The translations under genes and the position numbers were made by a program. A stretch of DNA of 64,000 nt, from contig NC_014306.1 in assembly GCF_000196615.1 (NCBI RefSeq), forward strand, positions 5,036,168 through 5,100,167, written 5' to 3'. This DNA comes from Erwinia billingiae Eb661 (GTDB lineage: Bacteria > Pseudomonadota > Gammaproteobacteria > Enterobacterales > Enterobacteriaceae). The stretch's first letter is position 1. The number at the start of each line of letters is the position of its first letter. The notes below the pieces were generated by a model, which did no database searches, was not told where the DNA came from, and worked only from the letters and a program-made list of their open reading frames with translations. Positions 16,967 through 28,540 of this stretch are shown here, piece after piece.

Positions 16967-18280
16967 TCAATTACCTGACTGAGGGTGAGGAACGGATTTC
17001 AGCGCATCACGCGAAGGGCGTGACACGATAATGCCGATCACCCCACCGAGGATGAGCGCCACGGCCACAATCAGCAAACCGTAATGGTAGCTGTTGGTCA
17101 TGTCTTTGATTTTGCCAAGGATCGGCGGTAAACCGAGGCCGACAAAGTTCGCCACGGTATTAATAAAGGCGATGGAGGCAGCCGCCGCCACACCGGCCAG
17201 TTTTTCGGTGGTGACCGCCCAGAAAATCGGGGTCAGCGCAAAGTTAAAGCCGACGGTCAGCACCAGCAACAGATAGGACACCACCAGATTGCCGGAATAA
17301 ATCGCCACCGCCAGGGCCAGCCCGGAGAAGATCAGCGGCAGCCCCATATGCCAGGAGCGTTCGTTGGTTTTGTCAGAATGGCGACCGTTCAGGTACATAA
17401 ACAGGCAGGCCATCACAAACGGCACGGCTGAAAGCAGGCTGATAACGAAGTTGCTCTGTTCGGCGGCCATACTTTTGATGATCAGCGGCATAAACAGCGT
17501 AATGCCGATGGAGCCAAAGGCCTGCAGGAACCACACCAGGCTCAGCAGCAACACCGTTTTGTCTTTCAGGGCGCTCCACCAGGCGTGATTTTTACCGATC
17601 TCTACGCCGACATTGTCCTGCTGCAAACGCTGCTTCAGCCAGGATTTCTGCTCCGGGTTTAACCAGGGCGCATGGTCGGGTGTATCCGGCAGGCGCCACA
17701 GTACCAATACGCCCAACACCAGGGCCGGAATACCTTCCAGCGCGAACAGCCAGCGCCATCCGGCAATTTCCGCAATGCCGTGCATATTCAGGATCGCACC
17801 CGATACCGGCAGCCCAATAATGGAGGCGGCAACCGAGCCCATATAGAAGAAGGACATCGCACGGGCGCGGTTACTTTTCGGGAACCAGCAGGAGATGTAA
17901 TAGATGATGCCTGGGGCAAACCCGGCTTCTGCCATGCCCAGTAAAAAGCGCATCACGTACAGCTGATTGGCGCTGTGTACAAAGGCCATCCCGGTACTGA
18001 CAATGCCCCAGGTAATCATGATGCGGGCGATCCAGCGGCGCGCACCGACTTTGGTCATAATCACATTGCTGGGGATCTCAAACAGAATATAAGAGATATA
18101 AAACATGCCGACACCCAGGCCATACATACTGGCAGACAACCCCAGATCCGCATTCATTTGCAGCGCGGCAATCGAGATATTGGTCTTATCCAGATTCGCC
18201 ACAAAATAGCAGATGACGATAAACGGAATTATTTTCGCGTTCAGTTGTTTCAGCGTAGAGGTATACAGATCGGTGGTCAT
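16967..18280 (-). CDS. ACS-family MFS sugar-acid transporter
   Basis: This 437-aa protein has about 12 membrane helices; residues ~20-45 contain VICYFVANLDKTNISIAALQ, the ACS-family helix-1 signature. It resembles the RhmT/TtuB branch (rhamnonate, tartrate) more than E. coli DgoT, although it occupies the dgoT place after dgoD. The ATG at 18280 follows GAGG at 8-base spacing and is preferred to an upstream start at 18343. Uptake of galactonate or another aldonate is inferred from context. It is tightly coupled to the dehydrogenase gene that follows. Confidence 0.85.
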   Translation of the reverse strand: MTTDLYTSTLKQLNAKIIPFIVICYFVANLDKTNISIAALQMNADLGLSASMYGLGVGMFYISYILFEIPSNVIMTKVGARRWIARIMITWGIVSTGMAFVHSANQLYVMRFLLGMAEAGFAPGIIYYISCWFPKSNRARAMSFFYMGSVAASIIGLPVSGAILNMHGIAEIAGWRWLFALEGIPALVLGVLVLWRLPDTPDHAPWLNPEQKSWLKQRLQQDNVGVEIGKNHAWWSALKDKTVLLLSLVWFLQAFGSIGITLFMPLIIKSMAAEQSNFVISLLSAVPFVMACLFMYLNGRHSDKTNERSWHMGLPLIFSGLALAVAIYSGNLVVSYLLLVLTVGFNFALTPIFWAVTTEKLAGVAAAASIAFINTVANFVGLGLPPILGKIKDMTNSYHYGLLIVAVALILGGVIGIIVSRPSRDALKSVPHPQSGN

Positions 18281-18459
18281 AATAATAACCTCGGTGGGCG
18301 TTATCGCCATATTCGGGCAGCAGAAACACCGCCCGCAGCGCACGCGGAGTTTTTAGGGTATGTCATTATTATTATTGCTATAACACTATTTAACTAAGAC
18401 CCAGCTTTTACTCTTTTGCCTTGGCCTTTAATTAACTCTCTCCCATGTTAATCTCCAGG

Positions 18460-18564
18460 CCCCTGGTTTTCTGGCAAGGCAGCCAGGAAACCGATCCCGA
18501 TGAGCTGACCAGAGTCAGTGATTCGGGTCAGTTTCCGCAGCGAACGCCGCCAGAAAGCCAGGGG
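18460..18564. repeat. 105-bp nested inverted repeat between dgoD and the MFS gene
   Basis: Outer arms CCCCTGGTTTTCTGGC (18460-18475) and GCCAGAAAGCCAGGGG (18549-18564) pair with one mismatch over 16 bp. Inside, GGAAAC (18486-18491) pairs with GTTTCC (18531-18536), CCCGA with TCGGG (18496-18500 / 18523-18527), and CTGA with TCAG (18505-18508 / 18515-18518). The unit could be a miniature repeat element or an mRNA-stabilising structure just after dgoD. Confidence 0.7.
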
Positions 18565-18574
18565 AGCAGGAGAT

Positions 18575-19723
18575 TTACCATTCGGCAACGGAGCCGTCCG
18601 GGAACCGCCACAAAGGATTCCGCCAGTCCTGCACCTGCTGACTGCGTTCAATCACCAGCTGTTCGTTAATTTCCACGCCCAGCCCCGGTTTATTCAGCGG
18701 TGCAAAGTGGCCGCCCTTCATATTGAAGTCTTCTTTATTCACCACATAATCCAGCAATTCCGCGCCTTTATTGTAGTGAATGCCCATACTCTGCTCCTGG
18801 AATACCGCATTGCGCGAAACAAAATCCACGTGCAGGCAGGATGCCAGCGCAATCGGTCCCAACGGACAGTGCGGTGCCAGCGCGACGTCATAGGCTTCCG
18901 CCATCGCGGCAATTTTAAAGCACTCGGTAATCCCACCGGCGTGGGAGAGATCCGGCTGCAGAATCGCCAGCCCGCCCGCTTCCAGCACCCGTTTAAATTC
19001 AAAGCGGGAATACATCCTTTCTCCCGCCGCAATCGGCAGATGGGTCTGGGCCGCCAGCCGCGGGTAATATTCCGCCTGCTCCGCCAGCACCGGCTCTTCA
19101 ATAAACAGCGGACGGTAAGGCTCCAGCTCTTTGATCAGGATTTTGGCCATCGGCGCACTGACGCGTCCGTGGAAATCCAGACCAAACTCGATCTCGTTAC
19201 CAAAGGCTTCGCGGATCTGCGCTACGGTGTTGACTGCCGCATCCACTTTGCGCGAGCTGTCGATAATCCCCATCTCTTCGCAGCCGTTCAGCTTGAAGGT
19301 ATCAAAGCCGATTTCGCGCAGTTTCTTAATGCCATCAATCACTTCGGCCGGACGATCGCCGCCCACCCAGCTGTAGGCTTTGATACTGTCACGCACCAGG
19401 CCACCGAGCAGCTGCCAGACCGGCACGCCCAGCACCTTGCCTTTGATATCCCACAACGCCTGGTCGATACCGGCGATGGCGCTCATCAGGATCGGGCCAC
19501 CACGGTAGAAACCGCCGCGATACATCACCTGCCACAAATCATTAATGCGCGCCGGATCCTGGCCAATCAGATACTCAGACAGCTCATGTACCGCCGCTTC
19601 GACGCTTTTTGCCCGCCCTTCAATCACCGGCTCGCCCCAGCCAACCACGCCTTCGTCGGTTTCAATTTTCAGGAACATCCAGCGCGGCGGCAGGCGATAG
19701 GTGGTTAATTTGGTGATTTTCAT
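18575..19723 (-). CDS. dgoD: D-galactonate dehydratase
   Basis: DgoD is an enolase-superfamily enzyme that dehydrates D-galactonate to 2-keto-3-deoxygalactonate. The 382-aa protein has the same length as E. coli DgoD and is strongly conserved. The metal-binding acids fall in GLDFHG (Asp183 by alignment), FIEEPV and AGERM; the catalytic His residues are those of DFHG and APHCPLGP. It overlaps dgoA by the 4-base ATGA arrangement, so translation is coupled. Confidence 0.97.
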   Translation of the reverse strand: MKITKLTTYRLPPRWMFLKIETDEGVVGWGEPVIEGRAKSVEAAVHELSEYLIGQDPARINDLWQVMYRGGFYRGGPILMSAIAGIDQALWDIKGKVLGVPVWQLLGGLVRDSIKAYSWVGGDRPAEVIDGIKKLREIGFDTFKLNGCEEMGIIDSSRKVDAAVNTVAQIREAFGNEIEFGLDFHGRVSAPMAKILIKELEPYRPLFIEEPVLAEQAEYYPRLAAQTHLPIAAGERMYSRFEFKRVLEAGGLAILQPDLSHAGGITECFKIAAMAEAYDVALAPHCPLGPIALASCLHVDFVSRNAVFQEQSMGIHYNKGAELLDYVVNKEDFNMKGGHFAPLNKPGLGVEINEQLVIERSQQVQDWRNPLWRFPDGSVAEW

Positions 19724-20337
19724 TGTACGGCTTCCTTATAGGCGGCAACGAACGCGCGTGCCTGCGCTGCGGTGCGGGTTACCGGCTGTCCGGCGCGATA
19801 GAGATCGCTGCCCAGCCCAGCGCCCACGCAACCGGCAGCCAGAAACGCATGAAGATTTTCAGGGGTGACGCCGCCTACGGCGAACACCGGCACATCCGCA
19901 GGCAGCACCGCTTTCAGCGCCTTGATGTAATCCGGGCCAAAGGCGGAAGAAGGGAAGATTTTCAGCGCCTGCGCACCGGCCTTCAGCGCGGCGAAGGCTT
20001 CCGACGCCGTGGCGCAGCCTGCGGCCACCGTCATGCCACGCTCCACGGCGCGGCGGATCACCGCGGGATCGGTATTGGGCGTCACCACCAGCTTGCTGTT
20101 AATGGCGGCCAGGCGATCGACCTGTTCAGGCTCCAGCACCGTACCCGCCCCAATCAGCGCCTGATGGCCAAAAGTCGTCACCATGTTGGCAATGCTCAGT
20201 TCCCAGTCTGGCGAATTCAGTGGGATTTCAATGGCATCGAAACCGGCATCAATCAGCGCGGCGACATGCTCCTCAGCCTCTTCCGGGCGAATGCCGCGCA
20301 GAATAGCGATTAGCGGCAGCTTAGTTGACCAGTTCAT
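19720..20337 (-). CDS. dgoA: 2-Dehydro-3-deoxy-6-phosphogalactonate aldolase
   Basis: DgoA cleaves KDPGal to pyruvate and glyceraldehyde-3-phosphate, the last step of galactonate breakdown. The 205-aa class I aldolase equals E. coli DgoA in length. Glu37 (IEIP) and the Schiff-base Lys126 ([12 protein letters not shown]) are in register. The ATG at 20337 gives the family length; a start 66 bases upstream would add a tail lying within dgoK. The gene overlaps dgoK by 17 bases. Confidence 0.96.
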   Translation of the reverse strand: MNWSTKLPLIAILRGIRPEEAEEHVAALIDAGFDAIEIPLNSPDWELSIANMVTTFGHQALIGAGTVLEPEQVDRLAAINSKLVVTPNTDPAVIRRAVERGMTVAAGCATASEAFAALKAGAQALKIFPSSAFGPDYIKALKAVLPADVPVFAVGGVTPENLHAFLAAGCVGAGLGSDLYRAGQPVTRTAAQARAFVAAYKEAVQ

Positions 20338-21202
20338 CGGCGATACTCCTGATTCCGTATTGGAAGGCGGTGTCGCCTTCCAGCAAATGGGCCGATAGTC
20401 CACTTAAGGTCATCGCCTGCTGATAGCGATCGGCCAGTGAACTGCCGGCGATAAGGGTAATCGGCGCCGTTTCACCCGGCATAAAGGTCTCTTTCATCAG
20501 CGCAACTTCATGACCAATCAACAGGCCGGAAAGAAACTCGCTGACCGATTCCCGCGGACGCGTGCCCAGCACATGGGCCGCGCGCACCTCAAACAGTCTG
20601 CTGAGAATGCTGCGGTCGTTAGCGCCGGTTTCCAGCCCCTGACGGAACGCTTCGGCATCCGGCTGTTGTGCGGGTAAACCGGCACCCACCAGCGAATGAT
20701 TGAGCAGAACATGGTGCAGTTCGCCGGTGATCACCGTACGAAAATCGACAATCTTGCCGCCATCTGCCCTCACCCATTTTGAGTGCGTGCCCGGCATCAC
20801 ATAATGCGACGCGGGATGCCGTTGCGCGGCACCGAGCAACTGCGTTTCTTCGCCGCGCATCACATTGACGTTATCGCGGCGGTCGATGCTCAGGCCCGGC
20901 ACAATCCAGGCGAGGCCATCCACCCTGGTCAGGCGCGACGCGATATCCCCCAGCGCGACCGGACAAGGCAGATAGGGCACGCTTAACCAGCCGGCGTTAC
21001 TGCCCACCATGCCGGCCATCACCACCGGCACGTCGTCCACCGGCCAGCCTTCGGTCACGCGGGCAAAGACCTCTGCCGGCGTGCGGCCATTGAGCCGGGT
21101 GATGCCGGATTCAGAACGACGTTCCTCCTGGCAGATGCCCTCACGGTAATACCAGGCACGCAGGTTGGTGGAACCCCAGTCGATAGCGATATAGCGGGTC
21201 AC
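20321..21202 (-). CDS. dgoK: 2-Dehydro-3-deoxygalactonokinase
   Basis: DgoK phosphorylates 2-keto-3-deoxygalactonate to KDPGal. The 293-aa protein (E. coli 292) starts with the ATP-binding motif AIDWGSTNLRAW. It also shows VVMAGMVGSN, VMRGEETQL, MPGTHSKWV and TGELHH. The start codon is GTG at 21202-21200 and overlaps the dgoR stop (GTGA). Operon order R-K-A-D is as in E. coli. Confidence 0.96.
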   Translation of the reverse strand: MTRYIAIDWGSTNLRAWYYREGICQEERRSESGITRLNGRTPAEVFARVTEGWPVDDVPVVMAGMVGSNAGWLSVPYLPCPVALGDIASRLTRVDGLAWIVPGLSIDRRDNVNVMRGEETQLLGAAQRHPASHYVMPGTHSKWVRADGGKIVDFRTVITGELHHVLLNHSLVGAGLPAQQPDAEAFRQGLETGANDRSILSRLFEVRAAHVLGTRPRESVSEFLSGLLIGHEVALMKETFMPGETAPITLIAGSSLADRYQQAMTLSGLSAHLLEGDTAFQYGIRSIADELVN

Positions 21203-21894
21203 GTGATGTCCTTTAGTCGTCGGGTTGAACTGGCGATCATCGTCAGTGCCGCCTGTTCAGCCTCATCCGGCTTCTGATGGCGAATGGCGTCAAACAGCGC
21301 TTTATGCTCCTGCAAGGTATTGGGCATATTGCCGCTATCAGGCATGTAAGTGCGTTCAAAAACCGCTAACTGCAGCGAACTGATGGCCACGCTAAGCTGC
21401 TGAAGCACCGGGTTATGCACCGATTCCAGCACCGCTTCGTGATAGCGAATATCGGCCTGATTAAAGGCTTCGCGGTCACGGTGATGCGTGACCATATCGT
21501 TCAGCGCCGCCTCGATGTTGGCTAAATCCCGCGAGGTGGCCCGCTCGGCAGACCAGCGCGCAATTTGCGGTTCCACCAGGTTGCGCACTTCGCTCATCGC
21601 GGCGATCAGGCGCGGATCCTGATCGTGCTTCAGCGACCATTGCAGCACGTCGCTGTCGAGGAAATTCCACTGGCCGCGCGGGGTCACAAAGGCGCCGCGA
21701 TAGCGTTTCATCTCAATCAGCCGCTTGGCCATCAGCGATCGGTACACTTCGCGAATGATATTGCGCGAGGTGCTGAACTGCTCGCAGAGCTCAGCTTCTG
21801 CCGGCAATGAGGCACCGGGCGCATATTTGCCCGCTACCACCTCTTCGCCGAGGGTCAGAATGATACGGTCCGTTTTGCTGAGGTCGTCTTTCAT
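21199..21894 (-). CDS. dgoR: GntR/FadR-family galactonate repressor
   Basis: This 231-aa regulator (E. coli DgoR 229 aa) has an N-terminal winged helix-turn-helix (about residues 5-70, with SLPAEAELCEQFSTSRNIIREV) and a C-terminal FCD effector domain. The FCD domain's metal-binding acids and histidines appear in DIRYHEAVLE and EHKALFDAI. In E. coli DgoR represses dgo and is released by galactonate. The ATG at 21894 gives the family length. Paired operators lie 30-63 bases upstream, so it is expected to autoregulate. Confidence 0.94.
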   Translation of the reverse strand: MKDDLSKTDRIILTLGEEVVAGKYAPGASLPAEAELCEQFSTSRNIIREVYRSLMAKRLIEMKRYRGAFVTPRGQWNFLDSDVLQWSLKHDQDPRLIAAMSEVRNLVEPQIARWSAERATSRDLANIEAALNDMVTHHRDREAFNQADIRYHEAVLESVHNPVLQQLSVAISSLQLAVFERTYMPDSGNMPNTLQEHKALFDAIRHQKPDEAEQAALTMIASSTRRLKDIT

Positions 21895-21923
21895 GATGTT
21901 CCATGGAGAATAGCGAAGGGGGT

Positions 21924-21957
21924 ATTGTAGTACCCATAACTCAGGTTGTACTACAAT
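21924..21957. promoter_or_regulatory. Paired DgoR-type operators
   Basis: TTGTACTACAA (21946-21956) is a perfect palindrome around a central C. TTGTAGTACCC (21925-21935) is its partial copy. Their centres are 21 bp apart, about two helical turns. The outer sequences also form a 10-bp inverted repeat (21924-21933 / 21948-21957). TACAAT on the minus strand (21929-21924) could be the -10 of the dgo promoter, so binding would block polymerase. Confidence 0.72.
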
Positions 21958-22039
21958 CCAGATCACAAAACAGACAATCCACCCGAGGCAGATCGGGGGA
22001 AGCAGGAGAAATCAGGGAGGGATGCGAAGGAAGAGAAAC

Positions 22040-22058
22040 GTCCCGGACTGGCCGGGAC
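22040..22058 (-). terminator. Hairpin terminator after yidA
   Basis: GTCCCGG (22040-22046) and CCGGGAC (22052-22058) form a 7-bp stem just past the yidA stop. On the minus strand a T-rich CGTTTCTCTTCC follows. Confidence 0.6.
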
Positions 22059-22071
22059 GCTGGGTCAGGCA

Positions 22072-22881
22072 TTACAGCACAAACTTCTCGATGGCATAGG
22101 CCACGCCGTCTTCCAGGTTGGTTTTGGTGACAAACTGGGCGATAGCTTTGACCGATTCAATGCCATTTCCCATCGCCACGCCGGTGCCGGCAAATTCCAG
22201 CATCGCCATGTCGTTTTCCTGATCGCCGATGGCCATCACTTCATCACGGGACAGGCCGAGACGGTCGGCAAGCGCCTTAACGCCCGCGCCTTTATTCACC
22301 TTTTTATTCAGGATTTCAAGGTAGTAAGGCGAGCTTTTCATGATCGTCGCGCGCTCACGCGCTTCCTCCGGCAGGCGGGCAATGGCCTTGTCGAGGATTT
22401 CAGGCGGATCGATCATCATCACTTTCGGGAAGGTCATGCTGCTGTCCATCTCTTCAACCGCACGATAGTGCAGCGGAATGCCGGTCAGGAACGACTCATG
22501 CACGGTGAACGCGCTGATGTCTTTATTGGCGGTATACAGCTCGGATTTGGTCAGCGCCTGGAAGTGAACGCCCAGCTCACGCGCCAGCTTTTCAAAATAG
22601 AGGTAGTCATCGTGGGTTAACGTCGCTTCCGCCACGCACTCACCGGTAGCCGCCTGCTGAACCAGCGCGCCGTTATTAGTGATGCAGTATTGCCCTTCGT
22701 GCTGTAAATCCAGCTCCATCAGGTAACGCTGCACGCCGATAAACGGCCGGCCGGTGGCCAGCACCACAGAAACACCTTTCTCACGGGCGGCCTGAATCGC
22801 CTTTTTTACCCCAGGAGTCACTTCATGCTGTGGGTTTAGCAGGGTGCCATCCATATCAATCGCAATCAATTTTATTGCCAT
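22072..22881 (-). CDS. yidA: HAD-family sugar phosphatase YidA
   Basis: YidA is a Cof-type haloacid dehalogenase phosphatase (E. coli YidA, 270 aa) active on small sugar phosphates. This 269-aa copy has motif I DMDGTLL (residues 9-15), motif II in VVLATGRP, and the C-terminal GDQENDMAML metal-binding motif. It lies next to dgoR as in E. coli, but has its own transcript here, with ~180 bases upstream. Confidence 0.94.
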   Translation of the reverse strand: MAIKLIAIDMDGTLLNPQHEVTPGVKKAIQAAREKGVSVVLATGRPFIGVQRYLMELDLQHEGQYCITNNGALVQQAATGECVAEATLTHDDYLYFEKLARELGVHFQALTKSELYTANKDISAFTVHESFLTGIPLHYRAVEEMDSSMTFPKVMMIDPPEILDKAIARLPEEARERATIMKSSPYYLEILNKKVNKGAGVKALADRLGLSRDEVMAIGDQENDMAMLEFAGTGVAMGNGIESVKAIAQFVTKTNLEDGVAYAIEKFVL

Positions 22882-23065
22882 AACGTCCTCGTCAGCTAAC
22901 GGTTTGCTTCATGCTAGCGCGATTCAGCTCGCATTGACCAGCCCGAACAAACGGCATATCGCTAAAACCCGTCGGGAACGGCACCTAAAGGCAAATTTAT
23001 TCGATGTGTGGTTTTTGAACAAATGTGAGATGATAACCGAGCGTGACATTCAAGGAGGAAACAGA

Positions 23066-23674
23066 ATGAATATTGTCATCGTCAGTAAAGATAGTTTTTT
23101 TATCTCGGGTGCAATCGGTCTTATCCAGGAAGCCTGGCTCCCGCAATATGAGGGAAATCCGGTGTTTTTGGTGGCGGATGCTAACAGAGAGTTACTCACA
23201 GCAAATATCATCCTCACCGATGAATTTAAGTTAATACCAGGTAAAAAATCTCGGGCAAAATCGCTTCAGGAATCAGAGGATCCGTCCAGGGAGCGTTGCC
23301 TGTCGATCTGGCTGGCCGCAGCGTGCCATGCAGAAAACCGTTCCTGCCAGCAACATAAATATCAGGTGACCCAACGTGATTCGAGGCAACGGCTGGTTGA
23401 ACTGTTCAGCTATAAAAATGCCCGCGGTTCGGCTTCATCACCCTTTTACGATCCCCGCCATTGTGGCACCCAGGATCCGATTACCCTTAGCAAACAACAG
23501 GCTATGGTAGTCAAATATACGCGTCTGGGTCTGTCACTTACCGATATTTCGCGTCTGACCAGTCTGAGTGTCAAAACCATCAGCACCCATAAACGTGCGG
23601 TAATGCGTAAGCTCGGCATGAAAAATAACAGTGAGTTTTACCGTTATGCGTTAGTGGGGGGGAATCCGCCCTAG
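23066..23674 (+). CDS. LuxR-type helix-turn-helix regulator, unassigned
   Basis: This 202-aa protein has a C-terminal LuxR/FixJ DNA-binding domain (residues ~138-196): ITLSKQQAMVV, then LTDISRLTSLSVKTISTHKR, resembling RcsB/RcsA. The N-terminal ~130 residues (MNIVIVSKDSFFISGAIGLI) look like a diverged receiver-like or sensory region without a clear phospho-acceptor Asp. AAGGAGG at 23052-23058 fixes the ATG at 23066. It occupies the place of yidB in E. coli, between yidA and gyrB. The target genes are unknown. Confidence 0.8.
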   Translation: MNIVIVSKDSFFISGAIGLIQEAWLPQYEGNPVFLVADANRELLTANIILTDEFKLIPGKKSRAKSLQESEDPSRERCLSIWLAAACHAENRSCQQHKYQVTQRDSRQRLVELFSYKNARGSASSPFYDPRHCGTQDPITLSKQQAMVVKYTRLGLSLTDISRLTSLSVKTISTHKRAVMRKLGMKNNSEFYRYALVGGNPP

Positions 23675-23691
23675 AGACGACAGCCATAAAA

Positions 23692-23720
23692 AAAGGCAGA
23701 TCCTGGGATCTGCCTTTCTT
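23692..23720. terminator. Bidirectional terminator between the LuxR-type gene and gyrB
   Basis: AAAGGCAGATCC (23692-23703) pairs perfectly with GGATCTGCCTTT (23706-23717). The A- and T-rich flanks give a U-run in both directions, serving the convergent regulator gene and gyrB. Confidence 0.9.
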
Positions 23721-23735
23721 GTGACTCAGTACGCG

Positions 23736-27247
<3,512 letters not shown>

Positions 27248-27435
27248 ACAGACGGAATTCCAAAACAGGCGATGATAATGCCGCATCCTGCCCTTTTTTT
27301 ACGACAGGCCAGGGCGTCAACGGCGCAGTCAGTATGCACCCGACCAGCGCGGAGCCGCCGCAGCGCACTAAAGTACGTGAGGACGGCGAGCACTGCCCGG
27401 GCGCAAAATGACAAGTAAGTTAGCCCGATAGTCTA
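27248..27435. repeat. 188-bp GC-rich insertion between dnaN and recF
   Basis: In E. coli dnaN and recF abut. Here a spacer intervenes that contains GC-rich, partly palindromic sequence (for example GCGCACTAAAGTACGTGAGG near 27362) and a run of seven T's at 27294-27300. It has the look of a dispersed intergenic repeat, but no second copy is visible in this window. There is no coding frame of note. Confidence 0.5.
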
Positions 27436-28536
27436 CTACAACCGCATTGGCATGACGACGTAGGCCGCGCTCTGGCTGGCTGCATCTTCAATCTGTACGC
27501 TGGAAACGGAGTCGGTCAGCAGCAGGCGCACATTTTCACACTTCAGCGCATTGAGCACGTCCAGTACGTAGCTGACGTTAAAACCAATTTCCATATCGGT
27601 GCCGCCGTAGGTGACATCCAGCATCTCTTCCGCTTCTTCCTGCTCCGGGTTGTTCGCGGTAATTTTCAGCTGATTTTCGCTGACATACAGACGAACGCCG
27701 CGGAACTTCTCGTTAGAGAGGATTGCCGCACGGGCAAAAGCTTGCTTAAGAATGTCGCAACCGGCATCCAGCGTTTTGTCCGGGTTCTTCGGCAATACGC
27801 GGCGATAATCCGGGAAACGGCCATCAACCAGCTTGGAGGTGAAGATAAAGTCGCCGACATGTGCACGAATATTGTTGCTGCCGATCTGCACCTGCAGTGG
27901 CGTATCGCCACCATCAAGCAGACGCACCAGCTCAATCACGCCTTTACGCGGCACGATCACCGAATGGCTCGGCAGTTGCTGACCGACCGGCATCGAACAG
28001 ACCGCCAGACGGTGACCATCGGTGGCCACGGTACGCAGCTCTTCACCTTCGGTTTCAAACAGCATGCCGTTCAGGTAGTAACGCACATCCTGATGCGCCA
28101 TCGAGAACTGGGTCGCTTCGATCAGACGCTTCAGCGTGGCCTGCGGCAGCGTAAATTCCACTTCGCTGGTCCAGTCATCCAGATTCGGGAAGTCGCTGGC
28201 CGGCAGCGTGGAAAGCGAGAAACGGCTGCGGCCGGAGCGCACCAGCATTCTTTCGCCGTCCAGCATCACGGTTATCTCCGCGCCTTCAGGCAGGCCACGG
28301 CAGATATCGAAAAACTTACGGGCTGGCACCGTCGTGGCGCCAGGTTCGTGTTCCTGTGTCAGCGCGACACGGGCCACCATTTCCATCTCCAGATCCGTGC
28401 CGGTCAGCAACAGGCTGCCTTCATTGACCTGTAACAGCAGGTTGCCGAGGATAGGTAAGGTCGGCCGTCCGCCCAGTGGGCTGCTGACCTGCTGTAATGG
28501 CTTGAGTAAATGCTCGCGTTCTACAATAAATTTCAT
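27436..28536 (-). CDS. dnaN: DNA polymerase III beta sliding clamp
   Basis: DnaN is the ring-shaped dimer that tethers Pol III to DNA. It has 366 aa, as in E. coli, with three tandem clamp domains of about 120 residues. The N terminus is MKFIVEREHLLKPLQQVS and the end YVVMPMRL, where the C-terminal MRL contributes to the partner-binding pocket. It lies 4 bases after dnaA and is presumably co-transcribed with it. Confidence 0.99.
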   Translation of the reverse strand: MKFIVEREHLLKPLQQVSSPLGGRPTLPILGNLLLQVNEGSLLLTGTDLEMEMVARVALTQEHEPGATTVPARKFFDICRGLPEGAEITVMLDGERMLVRSGRSRFSLSTLPASDFPNLDDWTSEVEFTLPQATLKRLIEATQFSMAHQDVRYYLNGMLFETEGEELRTVATDGHRLAVCSMPVGQQLPSHSVIVPRKGVIELVRLLDGGDTPLQVQIGSNNIRAHVGDFIFTSKLVDGRFPDYRRVLPKNPDKTLDAGCDILKQAFARAAILSNEKFRGVRLYVSENQLKITANNPEQEEAEEMLDVTYGGTDMEIGFNVSYVLDVLNALKCENVRLLLTDSVSSVQIEDAASQSAAYVVMPMRL

Positions 28537-28540
28537 AGCG

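Noticed and set aside
18445..18669. Short frames on both strands around the dgoD-MFS spacer
   Set aside because: They arise from the inverted repeat and the antisense of dgoD. No protein family is recognisable.
22844..23065. N-terminal extension of the LuxR-type regulator
   Set aside because: It overlaps yidA and has no start signal. AAGGAGG at 23052 fixes the ATG at 23066.
27248..27286. RecF start 13 codons upstream
   Set aside because: The extra residues do not resemble RecF, and [13 protein letters not shown] matches the known N terminus.
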